Both the position numbers and the translations under genes were made by a program. Under the pieces are notes generated by a model that was given only the letters and a program-made list of their open reading frames with translations, did not search any database and had not been told where the DNA came from. Shown piece after piece: positions 55,867 through 64,000 of a DNA stretch of 64,000 nt. The stretch is from Mycolicibacterium sediminis (lineage in GTDB: Bacteria; Actinomycetota; Actinomycetes; Mycobacteriales; Mycobacteriaceae), in the NCBI RefSeq assembly GCF_010731735.1, contig NZ_AP022588.1, positions 2,232,001 to 2,296,000 of the forward strand, in the 5' to 3' direction. How positions within the stretch are numbered: the first letter of the stretch is position 1; each line of letters begins with the position of its first letter.

Positions 55867-56584
55867 ACGAGTAGTGAGACTGGAGATCCATTGTCGATGT
55901 CTTCGAACCCGAAGGCCAGCAGCCCCTCAAGGTACCCACGGAGAGCCGATCTGTGCCATCCGCCACATTGCCAAGCCCGCACGCCCGATGGCAAGGCCTA
56001 GCTCTACCGGTTGAGAACTCAACGACCGGAGACGATTGTCGTGAGTCGCTCTTGTCGAGTGATCGGTTGATCTGGTCGCGCACTGCCCGCCGTCAGCGTC
56101 GGCCTCGACGGGTCGTAGCTCCGTCACCTCAGTCGTGATGGACCCCAATGCTCGCGGGTCTCTGGAGTCCTTGCGCGCCGAAGCTAGCTTGATTGCGCGG
56201 TGGAACACCCCAGGACGGATAGCCTCACTATCGTCAATAGACCATTCTCGGTTACCCGGTCACCGCTAGCGATACATCAGCGCTCGATATGGCAGTGACA
56301 AGGCAGTTCCTCGATCGTGATCCCGGCTCCGGCGGCAGATCGAGGAGTGACGAACGGCAGCTGCTGATGCCGCAACAGTCGCCCAATGGGCGCCGGCGAC
56401 CGCTACGCCACCCGAAGGTGCCCCGGACAGTCCGGGCGACTGGCTGACTCCCGAACTGCTCGCAGCAAACCTGTGTACGAGCTAGCATCCGAATCCATGA
56501 GCCGAAGAATCGGGGAGATTTAGCAGGGAAAGGTCCTTCGCTCTGCTGGGATCCGCAGGGATGGGCAAGGTTAGGGGAGAACAC
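55867..56584. other. 718-base region without a convincing gene
   Basis: Holds the promoters of McrBC (leftward) and of the gene at 56585 (rightward). Open frames are antisense or Arg-rich. No repeat or RNA gene recognised. Confidence 0.4.
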
Positions 56585-57364
56585 ATGAGGTTTGGCGTAT
56601 GGCGTACGGAGGCGGATTTTTCTTCCGGCGCGGCGCCGTTGTTAAAGCGCTACGCACTGGAATCGCTGGTGGATGACGCACTCGCGACGATCCGGCGGAA
56701 GGACAAGACCCACATGGTCGCGGCCCGTGAGGACGCGTCCGCCCCGCTAGGTTGGGTGAGCCTCGGGTCAATTACCTGCGGCTGTGACAGGTTCTGCGAG
56801 GGCGCATTAGGCACCGTTGAGCAGCTTCCCGAGGAGCCGGAGGTCCGCCGTCCCATCCGACTCCCGCAGAGAGATCTGCCCGCGGACGCAGAGAAAGGTA
56901 GTGCGACACAAAGAAGTCTGGAGAAAAACAGTGCGGACGAGAAGAGTGCGGACACAGAGACAGGTACCGGGAATCACCGGCCGGTGCCTACCTTTGGCCG
57001 TGGGACCTGCCTGTATCGGGGTGTCTTGGAGGGCGACCCGGTCAGCGGAGAGGACCACAAACTTTCTGTCTATGCACAGTACGGCGAGGATGGTTTCGAG
57101 CTGACCAGCCACGACGGTGGCCATTACCCCGTCGACGAATATCACTCAGCCCTGTGGGTGGAACCCGAGCATGTCGAGGATCTGCTGTCTGCCCTCGGAG
57201 GAACCAGCGGCGACGATCCCGTCGTACTCCTGAGACAGCGGATTCAAGACGGGGACATACAAGTCAAGACAGCGACGTCGATTGAGCGCGTGTGCATCTC
57301 CGATTGGTTCCAAGCGCACGGAGTCCGGTACACCAGCGCCTACACGACGATCTCCAACCTGTGA
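56585..57364 (+). CDS. Unrecognised 259-aa protein
   Basis: Starts at ATG 56585, five bases after GGGGAG. The N-terminal part (FGVWRTEADFSSGAAPLLKR, SLGSITCGCDRFCEG with three Cys) is followed by a Ser/Lys/Glu/Asp linker with a repeated KSAD-like unit (residues about 110-130) and a C-terminal domain (LYRGVLEGDPVSGEDHKLSV, ELTSHDGGHYPVDEYHSALW). No known family. It lies between McrBC and the sulfur-binding-domain gene, so a defence role is possible. A hairpin follows its stop. Confidence 0.6.
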   Translation: MRFGVWRTEADFSSGAAPLLKRYALESLVDDALATIRRKDKTHMVAAREDASAPLGWVSLGSITCGCDRFCEGALGTVEQLPEEPEVRRPIRLPQRDLPADAEKGSATQRSLEKNSADEKSADTETGTGNHRPVPTFGRGTCLYRGVLEGDPVSGEDHKLSVYAQYGEDGFELTSHDGGHYPVDEYHSALWVEPEHVEDLLSALGGTSGDDPVVLLRQRIQDGDIQVKTATSIERVCISDWFQAHGVRYTSAYTTISNL

Positions 57365-57388
57365 ACGACGTCGAGCGCACCCCGCGAG

Positions 57389-57407
57389 AGGCGGCGGTCC
57401 GCCGCCT
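57389..57407. terminator. Hairpin between convergent genes
   Basis: Nine-base arms AGGCGGCGG and CCGCCGCCT meet around one T; a real loop would open the inner pairs. Located 25 bases after the stop of the 56585 gene and before the convergent sulfur-binding-domain gene; could stop transcription from both sides. Confidence 0.6.
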
Positions 57408-57469
57408 TAACACCCGGATGCCTCGAAACGATTAGCATACGAGACTGGCCCGAAGGTCTCGGCCTTCTC

Positions 57470-58685
57470 TTAAGGCTGCTGCCTCGTCGGGGGCAACGAG
57501 TAGTCAAACTTGGTCGCCCGCAACCCGGCCGGATCGGGTGACCAGTCGGTCCATACGCGACATCGGCCACCTTCGCCGTGCACTGCGCCTGTCTCAGCAT
57601 CGGTGACGAGGTCGATGCCATCCACCACGACAAGATCAACAAATGCGTAGTCGTTACCGTGAATGACTTCGTTGACCGTCAAAATGACGGTGTCGATGGT
57701 CATAGAAACTGCCTTTCACTTCGCAGTGGCGTTCGATCCCGTTGACCGTGACTTTGATGTCATATGGCTTGCCCAGTTCGACGGCGTCGATCCCGCCGAT
57801 TTTGTCGTAGTACTTCAGAGCCACGTCTAGTGAGCGGCGCTCGATGGCAGCCCGTCGCACCGGGTCTTGCATGACGGTGCCCCGCCCTGACGGCGCGCTT
57901 CCGCCAGAGGTCTGGAAGTCCTCCACCAGATCACCGTTGGCGTCCGCGATCAGAGGATCGCCGCTCAGATCTGACAGGCCGATACGGTCAACCAAATCCG
58001 CGAACCGCTCATCGACGCCGACCAGCCCGCCGATCACTTCCATCGCGGCTTTAGTGAATGAGTCAAGTTGAGCCGTGTTGTAGATGCCCACATCCAATCC
58101 GCCAGCAATATCGAAATGCTTGACCGCTACGTCATTGATCGGTGTCGCCCCGTCCGGACCGACCAGTTCCCACCAGTCGTTGCGACTGAGAGCAGCCCAT
58201 GGCATGGAGGGATCTGGCCTTGTTCTCGCGATGGCGAAGGGGGCAAGCAGATCGGCTAGTTCGTCACGCACCGAGCTGAACGGCACGAGCCGTTCCTCCC
58301 GTCGTCGCGCACGCGCCAACGCCCAGAGGAGAACGACGTACTGGTACGGCGCGGGCTTCCCATGTGTGGAATCAACGCGCAAGTCCTTTAGGCCGTGAAG
58401 AAAACCGTTATCGACCCAAAAGCCAAGATTGTGCAGGATCGTTGCTGCGCCACCCGTGTCGCCACCTGAGATCTGCGTGTTTCTGAGGTACTCGCCATTA
58501 TTCGCCACTCCGTACGCGACTCCAACGACAGGCTTGGAGTCGTAGAACTTCCCCTTGTGAACGAGCCGGAACTCTCTCGCAGCCCGGTATCCGAGCGATT
58601 GCGCCAACTGAGCGCCCTCAGGTCTATCGAGAATCTCGACCGCCTGCAGAACATGTTCGGGCAAGACGTTGCGAAAGCTGGGCAC
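57470..58685 (-). pseudogene. ScoMcrA-like DNA sulfur-binding-domain protein with DUF3883 tail, frameshifted
   Basis: From ATG 58685: an N-terminal head (RNVLPEHVLQAVEILDRPEG, LGYRAAREFRLVHKGKFYDS, GGDTGGAATILHNLGFWV), then a sulfur-binding-like domain (PYQYVVLLWALARARRREER, LVPFSSVRDELADLLAPFA, MPWAALSRNDWWELVG). In ScoMcrA of Streptomyces such a domain reads phosphorothioated DNA. The C-terminus is DUF3883: GGIDAVELGKPYDIKVTVNG, RHCEVKGS. There the frame shifts: removing one T from the TTT run opposite 57706-57708 joins EVKGSS to MTIDTVILTVNEVIHG and on to WTDWSPDPAGLRATKFDYSL, ending at 57470. The open product (to 57654) lacks half the nuclease-like domain. Confidence 0.72.
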
Positions 58686-58839
58686 CGCGCCATCCTAGGA
58701 AACCGCAACACCATCGCGGCGTCTGACCAGACACGGCCGACGACGAACGCGAAGCCCTACGCGACGCGCTCGACCGGGCCGGGATAATCGCCGAGACGCG
58801 TCATGATAGCCCGGGACTGCGACATGGATTGGTGCGCCG

Positions 58840-59998
58840 TCACGTCGTGGGCTGGGTCGTTCCACCTGGAGGTACGTCATAGCTGTACTGCTTGACCGTA
58901 AGGTGCTCGTCGGCAGGCACCCACGGGTCGTGGATCTTGATCATGCCCCCGCTGCACGTCAGGTTTTTCTCAGCGTCACTCACGACCTTGATGCCGTGGA
59001 CGATGGCGAGAATGGTGCGGCTAAACTCGCGGGCCGCCACCACCTCGTTCCTGGTGAGGAAGACAGAAGCACCGGCGGATGCGGTGCCCTTAACCTCAAC
59101 ATGGACGACTTCGGCCACGTCGTCTTTCGAAATGGGTTCGATCTTCGAAATGAGTTCGATGTCCCATGAGCTGTACCGACTGACGTCCTTGACAACCCAC
59201 ATCTTGGTATCGCAGTACAGGTCCATGATGACCCTCATCGAGTAGTCCTCGATCGCCTTCCGGAACCGGCTGTCCGCCACCGGCACCTGACCGCCGCTAC
59301 CGCCACCAGGTTGCGCCAGAGCCACGATGGCGGTGCCCGTACCGGTCGCTCCGTCGGGCTGCGAATCCGCGTAGTAAAGGTGCCGGAGAAGCTCCAGCAT
59401 CCGGCCGAGGTCAGACCTCAACTGATCGTCGGTGGTGGGTATGTCCACGTCGTAGGCGAGCGCGAAGACGTTTGGCGGCCTCGTAATTACTGGCGCGCTT
59501 CTTGGGTTGGACGCCGACGTCGAGGCTCGACACCGCCAGATCTATGTCGGTGCGCAGGCCGTGAACAAGATCGCCCGACCATCCAGCGAAGAACTGGCGC
59601 GCCGCCTCGGATCGCTGCAGCAGCGTCGCGGTGCTGGACATCAGTCGTAAGTGTCCCGATCGAAACTCGCTTGTGCCCTGGTTCAAGCTCAGATACACCC
59701 GTGAGCCGTCGCCTGCGAACAGGTACACACGATAGAACCCCTGAGTGGCGCTTGGTGAGTATCTCTCTGCGAACACTCGAACCCACGGCGTGGGGCTGAT
59801 GCCACCCTTCTGGCCACCGGCGTCCACCTTCAGAGTGGCCAGTTCGTCGCCGATCTGAAGCTCGGGTGGCAACCAGGCCCGCACCTTGGTGGCCATCGAT
59901 CTCACGGCCGCTGCTCTCTCCGCCATCTCTGGCGAGGACGTCGGAAGGTAGTACGCGGTCGAGGCGAGCACGGTCTTGATGTCGTCGATGACTGTCAC
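58840..59998 (-). pseudogene. DUF3578 (MrcB-N)-DUF3883 protein split by a frameshift
   Basis: The first frame from GTG/ATG 59998 gives a DUF3578 domain, the N-terminal module of some McrB-like proteins: ISPTPWVRVFAERYSPSATQ, GFYRVYLFAGDGSRVYLSLN. At SNYEAAK the frame turns into Arg-rich nonsense. Dropping one A of the AAA run opposite 59471-59473 gives ANVFALAYDVDIPTTDDQLR, which leads directly into the second frame. That contains DUF3883: RKAIEDYSMRVIMDLYCDTK, SSWDIELISKIEPISKDDVA, VVHVEVKGTASAGASVFLTR, NEVVAAREFSRTILAIVHGI. The restored protein would have about 385 residues, modification reading by DUF3578 and a nuclease-like C-terminus. Confidence 0.75.
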
Positions 59999-60367
59999 CG
60001 CTGTGAACTAACACAGATGCCTACCGACGGGAAATGCCTAATGCCACACGCCGCCGGCGCGGAAGGCGCTTGAGGCCGCCAATGTGGGTGGGTCATACCT
60101 GCGCGGTGTAGTGGCGGCAAGTTCAGTTCGTTCGTGACGGCTGGTTGATTCGTATCGCCGCCCCCCGGTTCCTGCTGAATGCGTTAACGGCCGGTCGGGA
60201 CTCTGCGCAACGCCCATTGACGCCATCAATCCAGTGGTCGGGGATGTCCAGTGGTACGACACCACACCCGCACCGGGCCTGCTCCCGCTCTAGGAGCGCG
60301 CCATGATTGATGGTGGCGGCTGTCGACGGTGGGGACCTTGCTTCCTGATGTCGGGTGTGCTGTTCCG
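59999..60367. other. Intergenic region upstream of the DUF3578-DUF3883 gene
   Basis: Nothing recognised; the ORFs present are antisense or Arg-rich. Presumably contains the promoter of the leftward gene. Confidence 0.4.
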
Positions 60368-61534
60368 TCACCGGTCGAAGTGAGGCCATTCGGGGTCTAG
60401 TCCGAAGACTGCGCTGGGTGGGGCGGTAGCCTCGCGCAGTAAGTAGACCTGTCCGGTGTCGTGCGCGGTGCGTGTGGCGAATGGGGGAGTGTCGATCAGC
60501 GGTCTGTCGGCCCACGGGTTCAGCCATAGTTCTGGCAGCGCATGCGTAATGTGCCAGGGGGAGATGTTCTGTCCGAGGAGCACTGCCGCGACACGTGTTC
60601 CACGATTGTTCGGGCCCTGCCGCCAGTAACCATCTCGTTGTCGGACCGTTCGGATTGAATCCCGCTGACCTGGGATGTATTCGACCGCCTCCGTGCCGAA
60701 TAGTGCCTCCGTCATGTCTCGTTCGTCGGTGAATCCGGAGGTATTGAGGACGGCTATCACTAACGGCTTGTCTGGCGAGCCATACCGCGCTCCCTTGTAC
60801 TTGACGATCTCGCGGAGTCGGACCTCGTCGTCGCCAACACCGAGAACCATTGGATAGGCGCCGATCAACCGTCCGCCTGCCCCCCGGCATTCGGGTCTCA
60901 CTGGCCAGGCGTCGTACTCGATTGACCATCCTCGGACATCGAGTTTGAGGTAGGGGGGTGCCTGGCCCGTGTCGATTCGTCGCTGTAATTCGTCGGGATC
61001 TAAAGATGACAGCCACTTCTCGAGCGGTCTGATGATCTCGGCCGCTTTCGGGCGTTCGCTTCCGTCCCGGCGGACCTCGATGTTGACCACGAAGTTGGGG
61101 TCTCGCGCTTTATTGGTGCATTCGAAGATCCACGATCGCTGCCCGCTGCCCGATCCGCCGGCGGCGAGGAAGACGACGCACTCGACATACGAACTAATTC
61201 CGTCGCGGGTGACCAGAAAGTCTGGCTTCCTCTTGGTGTCGGGGAGCGTTGGGTGGACGGTCACCTCGTAGCCCAGGCTCCGGTAGAGGGTGTAGACGTA
61301 CAACTCCCACCCGGCGCCGTAGTGCTGCGCGGCGTCGGGTTTCCAGAACCGGCTGCGCAGGTCGGATTGGTCCGAAGCGGGGTAGTCGGCGAACCATCGT
61401 TCGGTGAGTTCGCGGACTCTGGCCCATGAAGGTCGTGCGACGCGGTTGAGGAAGGTGAAGGAGTCCTCGGTGTCGTAAGCGGGGGCCGAGTCAGTTCGTT
61501 CGACGTCGTCGAAAATACGCAGCGGTTCAGTCAT
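60368..61534 (-). CDS. PD-(D/E)XK-like nuclease candidate
   Basis: 388 residues from ATG 61534. An N-terminal helical part (FTFLNRVARPSWARVRELTE) precedes a nuclease-like core: YGAGWELYVYTLYRSLGYEV, LPDTKRKPDFLVTRDGISSY, VECVVFLAAG. Helix Glu, Asp in KPDFLV and Glu in YVECVV sit where the catalytic acids of PD-(D/E)XK proteins belong, but the usual Lys is missing (E-C-V instead of E-x-K). The C-terminus (PLVIAVLNTSGFTDERDMTE, LLGQNISPWHITHALPELWL) resembles a group of uncharacterised actinobacterial proteins. Last gene of the island before the core genes at 61.5 kb. Confidence 0.65.
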   Translation of the reverse strand: MTEPLRIFDDVERTDSAPAYDTEDSFTFLNRVARPSWARVRELTERWFADYPASDQSDLRSRFWKPDAAQHYGAGWELYVYTLYRSLGYEVTVHPTLPDTKRKPDFLVTRDGISSYVECVVFLAAGGSGSGQRSWIFECTNKARDPNFVVNIEVRRDGSERPKAAEIIRPLEKWLSSLDPDELQRRIDTGQAPPYLKLDVRGWSIEYDAWPVRPECRGAGGRLIGAYPMVLGVGDDEVRLREIVKYKGARYGSPDKPLVIAVLNTSGFTDERDMTEALFGTEAVEYIPGQRDSIRTVRQRDGYWRQGPNNRGTRVAAVLLGQNISPWHITHALPELWLNPWADRPLIDTPPFATRTAHDTGQVYLLREATAPPSAVFGLDPEWPHFDR

Positions 61535-61562
61535 GACCAGTTCGTCGGGCTAGGGGAACGTG

Positions 61563-62087
61563 TCAGGGTGTCAGGCTTACGATCTCGGTCTCGCCGCCGG
61601 CTTCCTTGGAGGTCGTAACGTCACTGCATTCGCCGAAGAATTCCAGGCTGCGGGTTGGGACGCTGACGTTCTGGGGGCTGAATACCGCCACTATCCCGTT
61701 CTTCTGCAGGGCTGTGCCATGCGTGAGGAAGTCAGGCGCCTTGGACCATCCGTTGCTCTCTAGGCGCTGGACCATCGATGCGATCTCGGCGTCGGATGCT
61801 TCGAAGCTTCCCGCTTGGGGGTATCCGATTCTCATCTGGCCGCGGAATGGTGCTTCGCCTTGGTCGTTGCAGGAGGCGTGCCAGAACGCTGGGCGGATGG
61901 CCTCGATGCCGAGGGTGCTGACGACTTCCTTTGCGGCGTCGATGACTTGTGCCTTCGACTGCTCGGGGGTTATCGGGTTCTTGACGCCTTCGTTCTTCAT
62001 TGTGCTCACAACGCCACATCCTGAAAGTAGTGCTGCCGCGAGCACGGCAACTGTCGTCACGCGGGCGGTCTGCTTGCTCATCGTCAC
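61563..62087 (-). CDS. Lipoprotein of mycobacterial type
   Basis: About 172-174 residues; GTG 62087 or ATG 62081 are the possible starts. Signal peptide with lipobox: VAVLAAALLSGCG, Cys being the lipidation site. The mature part (NPITPEQSKAQVIDAAKEVV, STLGIEAIRPAFWHASCNDQ, SLEFFGECSDVTTSKE) has two more Cys that may form a disulfide. Similar small lipoproteins follow DUF1023 hydrolases in mycobacterial genomes. It is the downstream partner of the hydrolase gene, 25 bases after it. Confidence 0.82.
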   Translation of the reverse strand: MTMSKQTARVTTVAVLAAALLSGCGVVSTMKNEGVKNPITPEQSKAQVIDAAKEVVSTLGIEAIRPAFWHASCNDQGEAPFRGQMRIGYPQAGSFEASDAEIASMVQRLESNGWSKAPDFLTHGTALQKNGIVAVFSPQNVSVPTRSLEFFGECSDVTTSKEAGGETEIVSLTP

Positions 62088-62111
62088 TTTCTCACGTCAG
62101 CTGGGGCCGTC

Positions 62112-63920
62112 TTACTTATGTTTGTTACCGGTGGTGCCTTCTCGATATAACTCGGGGTCGTCGGTAAAGGGAATTCCGAGGACGTCGCCGAGGTCGCCGA
62201 TGATGCTGCTACCGCGGTGGGGTGCGGTCATGCCGTCGTGCTCGAGCGCGTCCCCGTGTCCGGACACGATGTCGGACATGCTGAACAGTGATTCGCCGCC
62301 GGGTGTGTAGTACTCACTGTGATCGCCCCACGGGGTCGTGAGCCCGGGAACTTCGGCTTTGAACCGAGTGGACCCGTACCCGTCCTGCGCGGGGTCGTCG
62401 CCGAGTGAGGCGGTGAAATCGGTTCCTGGGACGTGGATCTGCGGAATGTTTCCGAGCTGGGTAACCGGATCGCTGGATGCCGCCCCGACGTAGAGATGCC
62501 CGCCCGGATTGAGGTGGAAGTCGGCGGCGCTGTGCGCAAGGTCTGTGCCGGGGCTTCCAACGAGGACGACGTCGTCGGTGTTCATCCCGTAGCCGGCTGA
62601 AGCGTCAGCCACCGTCGTGGACCCGTAGGAGTGGCCGAGCACGGTCGTGTGTCCGTCGATCTTCTCGCTGTGGGTTACGTTGAGGGCGTTGACGTCTGCG
62701 GCGAGAAGTTCTCCGCCCTGGTGCGCGAGTGCAGTTGTCCCGACCCGCGGGTCGTAGAGCGCGTCTGGTGCGTCGTATCCCATCCAGGCAACCACCGAGG
62801 TCGGCTTTGAGGGGTCGGCAGCCACAGTCTCCTTGAATAGTTCGGTGGCGTCGGCCTGGCTGAGCCAACCTGATTCCACGCTATTGCCGGTCCCGGGAAC
62901 GACGACGGCTGTGTTAGCGGCTTCATCGGGATTGCCGATGGCAATGGCGGCCCTGCCGTCCCCGTCGAACTCAGCTGGCTCGTACACCTGTAGGAACGTC
63001 GGCGCGCCCGTCTCGTCGAAGCCGTGCTGCAGCCCCTTTCGCACCTCGATGGCGTTGTTGTACCTGGCCATCATTGGCCCCGCCATGCCGTACAACTCGG
63101 GGTGAGCCTTGACCTCGTCCACTGTCACTCCGCGAGCGTCGGCGACGTCGCTGAGGCGGTTGATGTCCTGATTCATGATCGCGACGTTGGCAGTGCTGCG
63201 GTCCACGACCGGAATGCCATTCAAGTTTCCCAATTTGTCGGGCCACTTGCGGAGCAGGTCCTGGCGCTCCTCCGGTGTCAGGGATGTCCACCATTTGTTG
63301 ACCTCTTTGGGGTCCTTCCCCACCGGGATTTGGGAGCCATCGTCCCACTTGGGGGGCGCTTCAGGTAACCCGCCGGATCCGAAGTTGGCCGGCGCGAAGT
63401 CGAGGCCTTTCACGGCGTTGCGCAGACCTGTACTTAGCCGGCGGTCTGCAGTGTCGAAGTTCCCGAGCAATGCCTTGACGCCCAGCGAGTTCGAGGCGGC
63501 CAGCTGCTGCAGCCTCATCGCGTTGGCGGGGCTGACCTTGGCGTACTGGTCGAGGGCGCTTCCCGGCCGAACTGACACCGTCCCGTCCGCGCCGACCTGC
63601 CAACCCTGACCCTTCAGCTGAGCCACGGACTGCACCAGAGATGACTTTGTTTGGCCAAGCTCGGAACCACCACCGTGGAGAACGGCTTGAGCGCGGTTCA
63701 ACGCATCGTGGATCTGCTGCATCCGCTGCAGGGTCGGCTGCGCTTTCTGCATGGCGGCATCCGATGCCGCGCCGTGCCAGCCGTTCCGCAAGCCGTCGAG
63801 GTTCGACCGTTGCTTGTCGATCTGCACAGAAAGGTCCGACGCCTTCCGGCCGACGTCCGTCGCCGATTGCGTCAGACCCTCGGGGCGAGATGCCTCCACT
63901 TGGGGGACGGTCACAGGCAT
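62112..63920 (-). CDS. DUF1023 alpha/beta hydrolase with N-terminal WXG100-like helical domain
   Basis: 602 residues from ATG 63920. Residues 1-90 are WXG100-like: SDLSVQIDKQRSNLDGLRNG, WHGAASDAAMQKAQPTLQRM, suggesting export by a type VII (ESX) system. The C-terminal DUF1023 hydrolase domain has the nucleophile elbow VLGHSYGSTTVADASAGYG near residue 430, NTAVVVPGTGNSVESGWLSQ, DDVVLVGSPGTDLAHSAADF with the probable acid, and DHSEYYTPGGESLFSM with the probable His. Family members are presumed esterases or lipases of the cell envelope. It follows the partial gene at the window end. Confidence 0.85.
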   Translation of the reverse strand: MPVTVPQVEASRPEGLTQSATDVGRKASDLSVQIDKQRSNLDGLRNGWHGAASDAAMQKAQPTLQRMQQIHDALNRAQAVLHGGGSELGQTKSSLVQSVAQLKGQGWQVGADGTVSVRPGSALDQYAKVSPANAMRLQQLAASNSLGVKALLGNFDTADRRLSTGLRNAVKGLDFAPANFGSGGLPEAPPKWDDGSQIPVGKDPKEVNKWWTSLTPEERQDLLRKWPDKLGNLNGIPVVDRSTANVAIMNQDINRLSDVADARGVTVDEVKAHPELYGMAGPMMARYNNAIEVRKGLQHGFDETGAPTFLQVYEPAEFDGDGRAAIAIGNPDEAANTAVVVPGTGNSVESGWLSQADATELFKETVAADPSKPTSVVAWMGYDAPDALYDPRVGTTALAHQGGELLAADVNALNVTHSEKIDGHTTVLGHSYGSTTVADASAGYGMNTDDVVLVGSPGTDLAHSAADFHLNPGGHLYVGAASSDPVTQLGNIPQIHVPGTDFTASLGDDPAQDGYGSTRFKAEVPGLTTPWGDHSEYYTPGGESLFSMSDIVSGHGDALEHDGMTAPHRGSSIIGDLGDVLGIPFTDDPELYREGTTGNKHK

Positions 63921-63945
63921 TGACGGCCTGCCGTCTCATCACGGC

Positions 63946-64000
63946 TCATTGACTGAACTTGCGGAGCCGCTGACCCAGCTGCTCGTCCATCTCCTGGTAG
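63946..64000 (-). CDS. C-terminal end of an upstream gene (partial)
   Basis: The last 17 codons, reading YQEMDEQLGQRLRKFSQ and a stop at 63946-63948. The short helical, Gln-rich end would suit the WXG100-like secreted partner often encoded just before a DUF1023 hydrolase, but too little is visible to name it. Confidence 0.55.
   Translation of the reverse strand, partial: YQEMDEQLGQRLRKFSQ

Noticed and set aside
59999..61562. tRNA or attachment site at the right island edge
   Set aside because: No tRNA-like fold or direct repeat matching the left edge could be seen by eye.

Overview
The window is high-GC actinobacterial DNA, most likely from Mycobacterium/Mycolicibacterium. Both flanks carry typical mycobacterial chromosome genes: on the left a Car/FadD9-type carboxylic acid reductase, a collagen-like Gly/Pro-rich secreted protein and a three-subunit molybdenum hydroxylase; on the right a lipoprotein and a WXG100-like/DUF1023 alpha/beta hydrolase of the type VII-secretion kind. 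Between about 9.3 and 61.5 kb lies a large, visibly less GC-rich accessory island that is almost entirely genome defence.

Layout. 0-9.2 kb, chromosomal: car (partial), a membrane protein, a secreted collagen-like protein with a clear terminator, a pRiA4b ORF-3-like protein with a divergent small ORF, an aldo/keto reductase, and an overlapping [2Fe-2S]/FAD/molybdopterin operon. 9.6-25.9 kb, a DISARM-related locus: a SNF2 helicase (DrmD-like) overlapping a HelD-like SF1 helicase on the plus strand; convergent to them a five-gene overlapping operon (NERD-UvrD helicase, DrmA-like, DrmB/DUF1998-like, a short UvrD-like helicase, an unrecognised 506-aa protein); and, divergent from the NERD gene, a full-length sigma-70 factor. 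I find no methyltransferase and no phospholipase D gene in this locus. 26.3-39.8 kb, a MORC/MutL-Z1 restriction module: a minus-strand operon with 4-bp overlaps (Z1 helicase, DUF4420-like PD-(D/E)XK protein, GHKL-like ATPase, unknown, DUF6339-like, plus a decaying tail), a relic of another GHKL ATPase, then Vsr nuclease, a MORC-like ATPase, and a C5-cytosine methyltransferase fused to an endonuclease III-like iron-sulfur domain. 40.8-44.1 kb: a TM0106/RecB-like nuclease fused to a DNA2-like helicase.

44.3-51.5 kb is a gene graveyard: a serpin-like gene with an in-frame TGA, a split gene, a truncated receiver domain and a broken serine recombinase that ends in a heptanucleotide repeat. 51.5-61.5 kb is a modification-dependent (type IV-like) cluster: an HU-DUF3883 fusion, intact McrC and McrB, a sulfur-binding-domain protein with a DUF3883 tail, a DUF3578-DUF3883 protein, and a PD-(D/E)XK-like nuclease candidate. 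All three DUF3883 genes carry frameshifts.

How it may work together (inference): the cytosine methyltransferase marks self DNA for the Vsr/MORC/Z1/PD-(D/E)XK effectors and could also supply the methylation the DISARM-related locus lacks. The McrBC and sulfur-binding genes would attack foreign modified DNA. The sigma factor and the HelD-like protein suggest that the DISARM-related locus is coupled to transcription. The best candidates for something undescribed are the sigma/HelD-equipped DISARM variant, the methyltransferase-endonuclease III fusion, and the HU-DUF3883 fusion.
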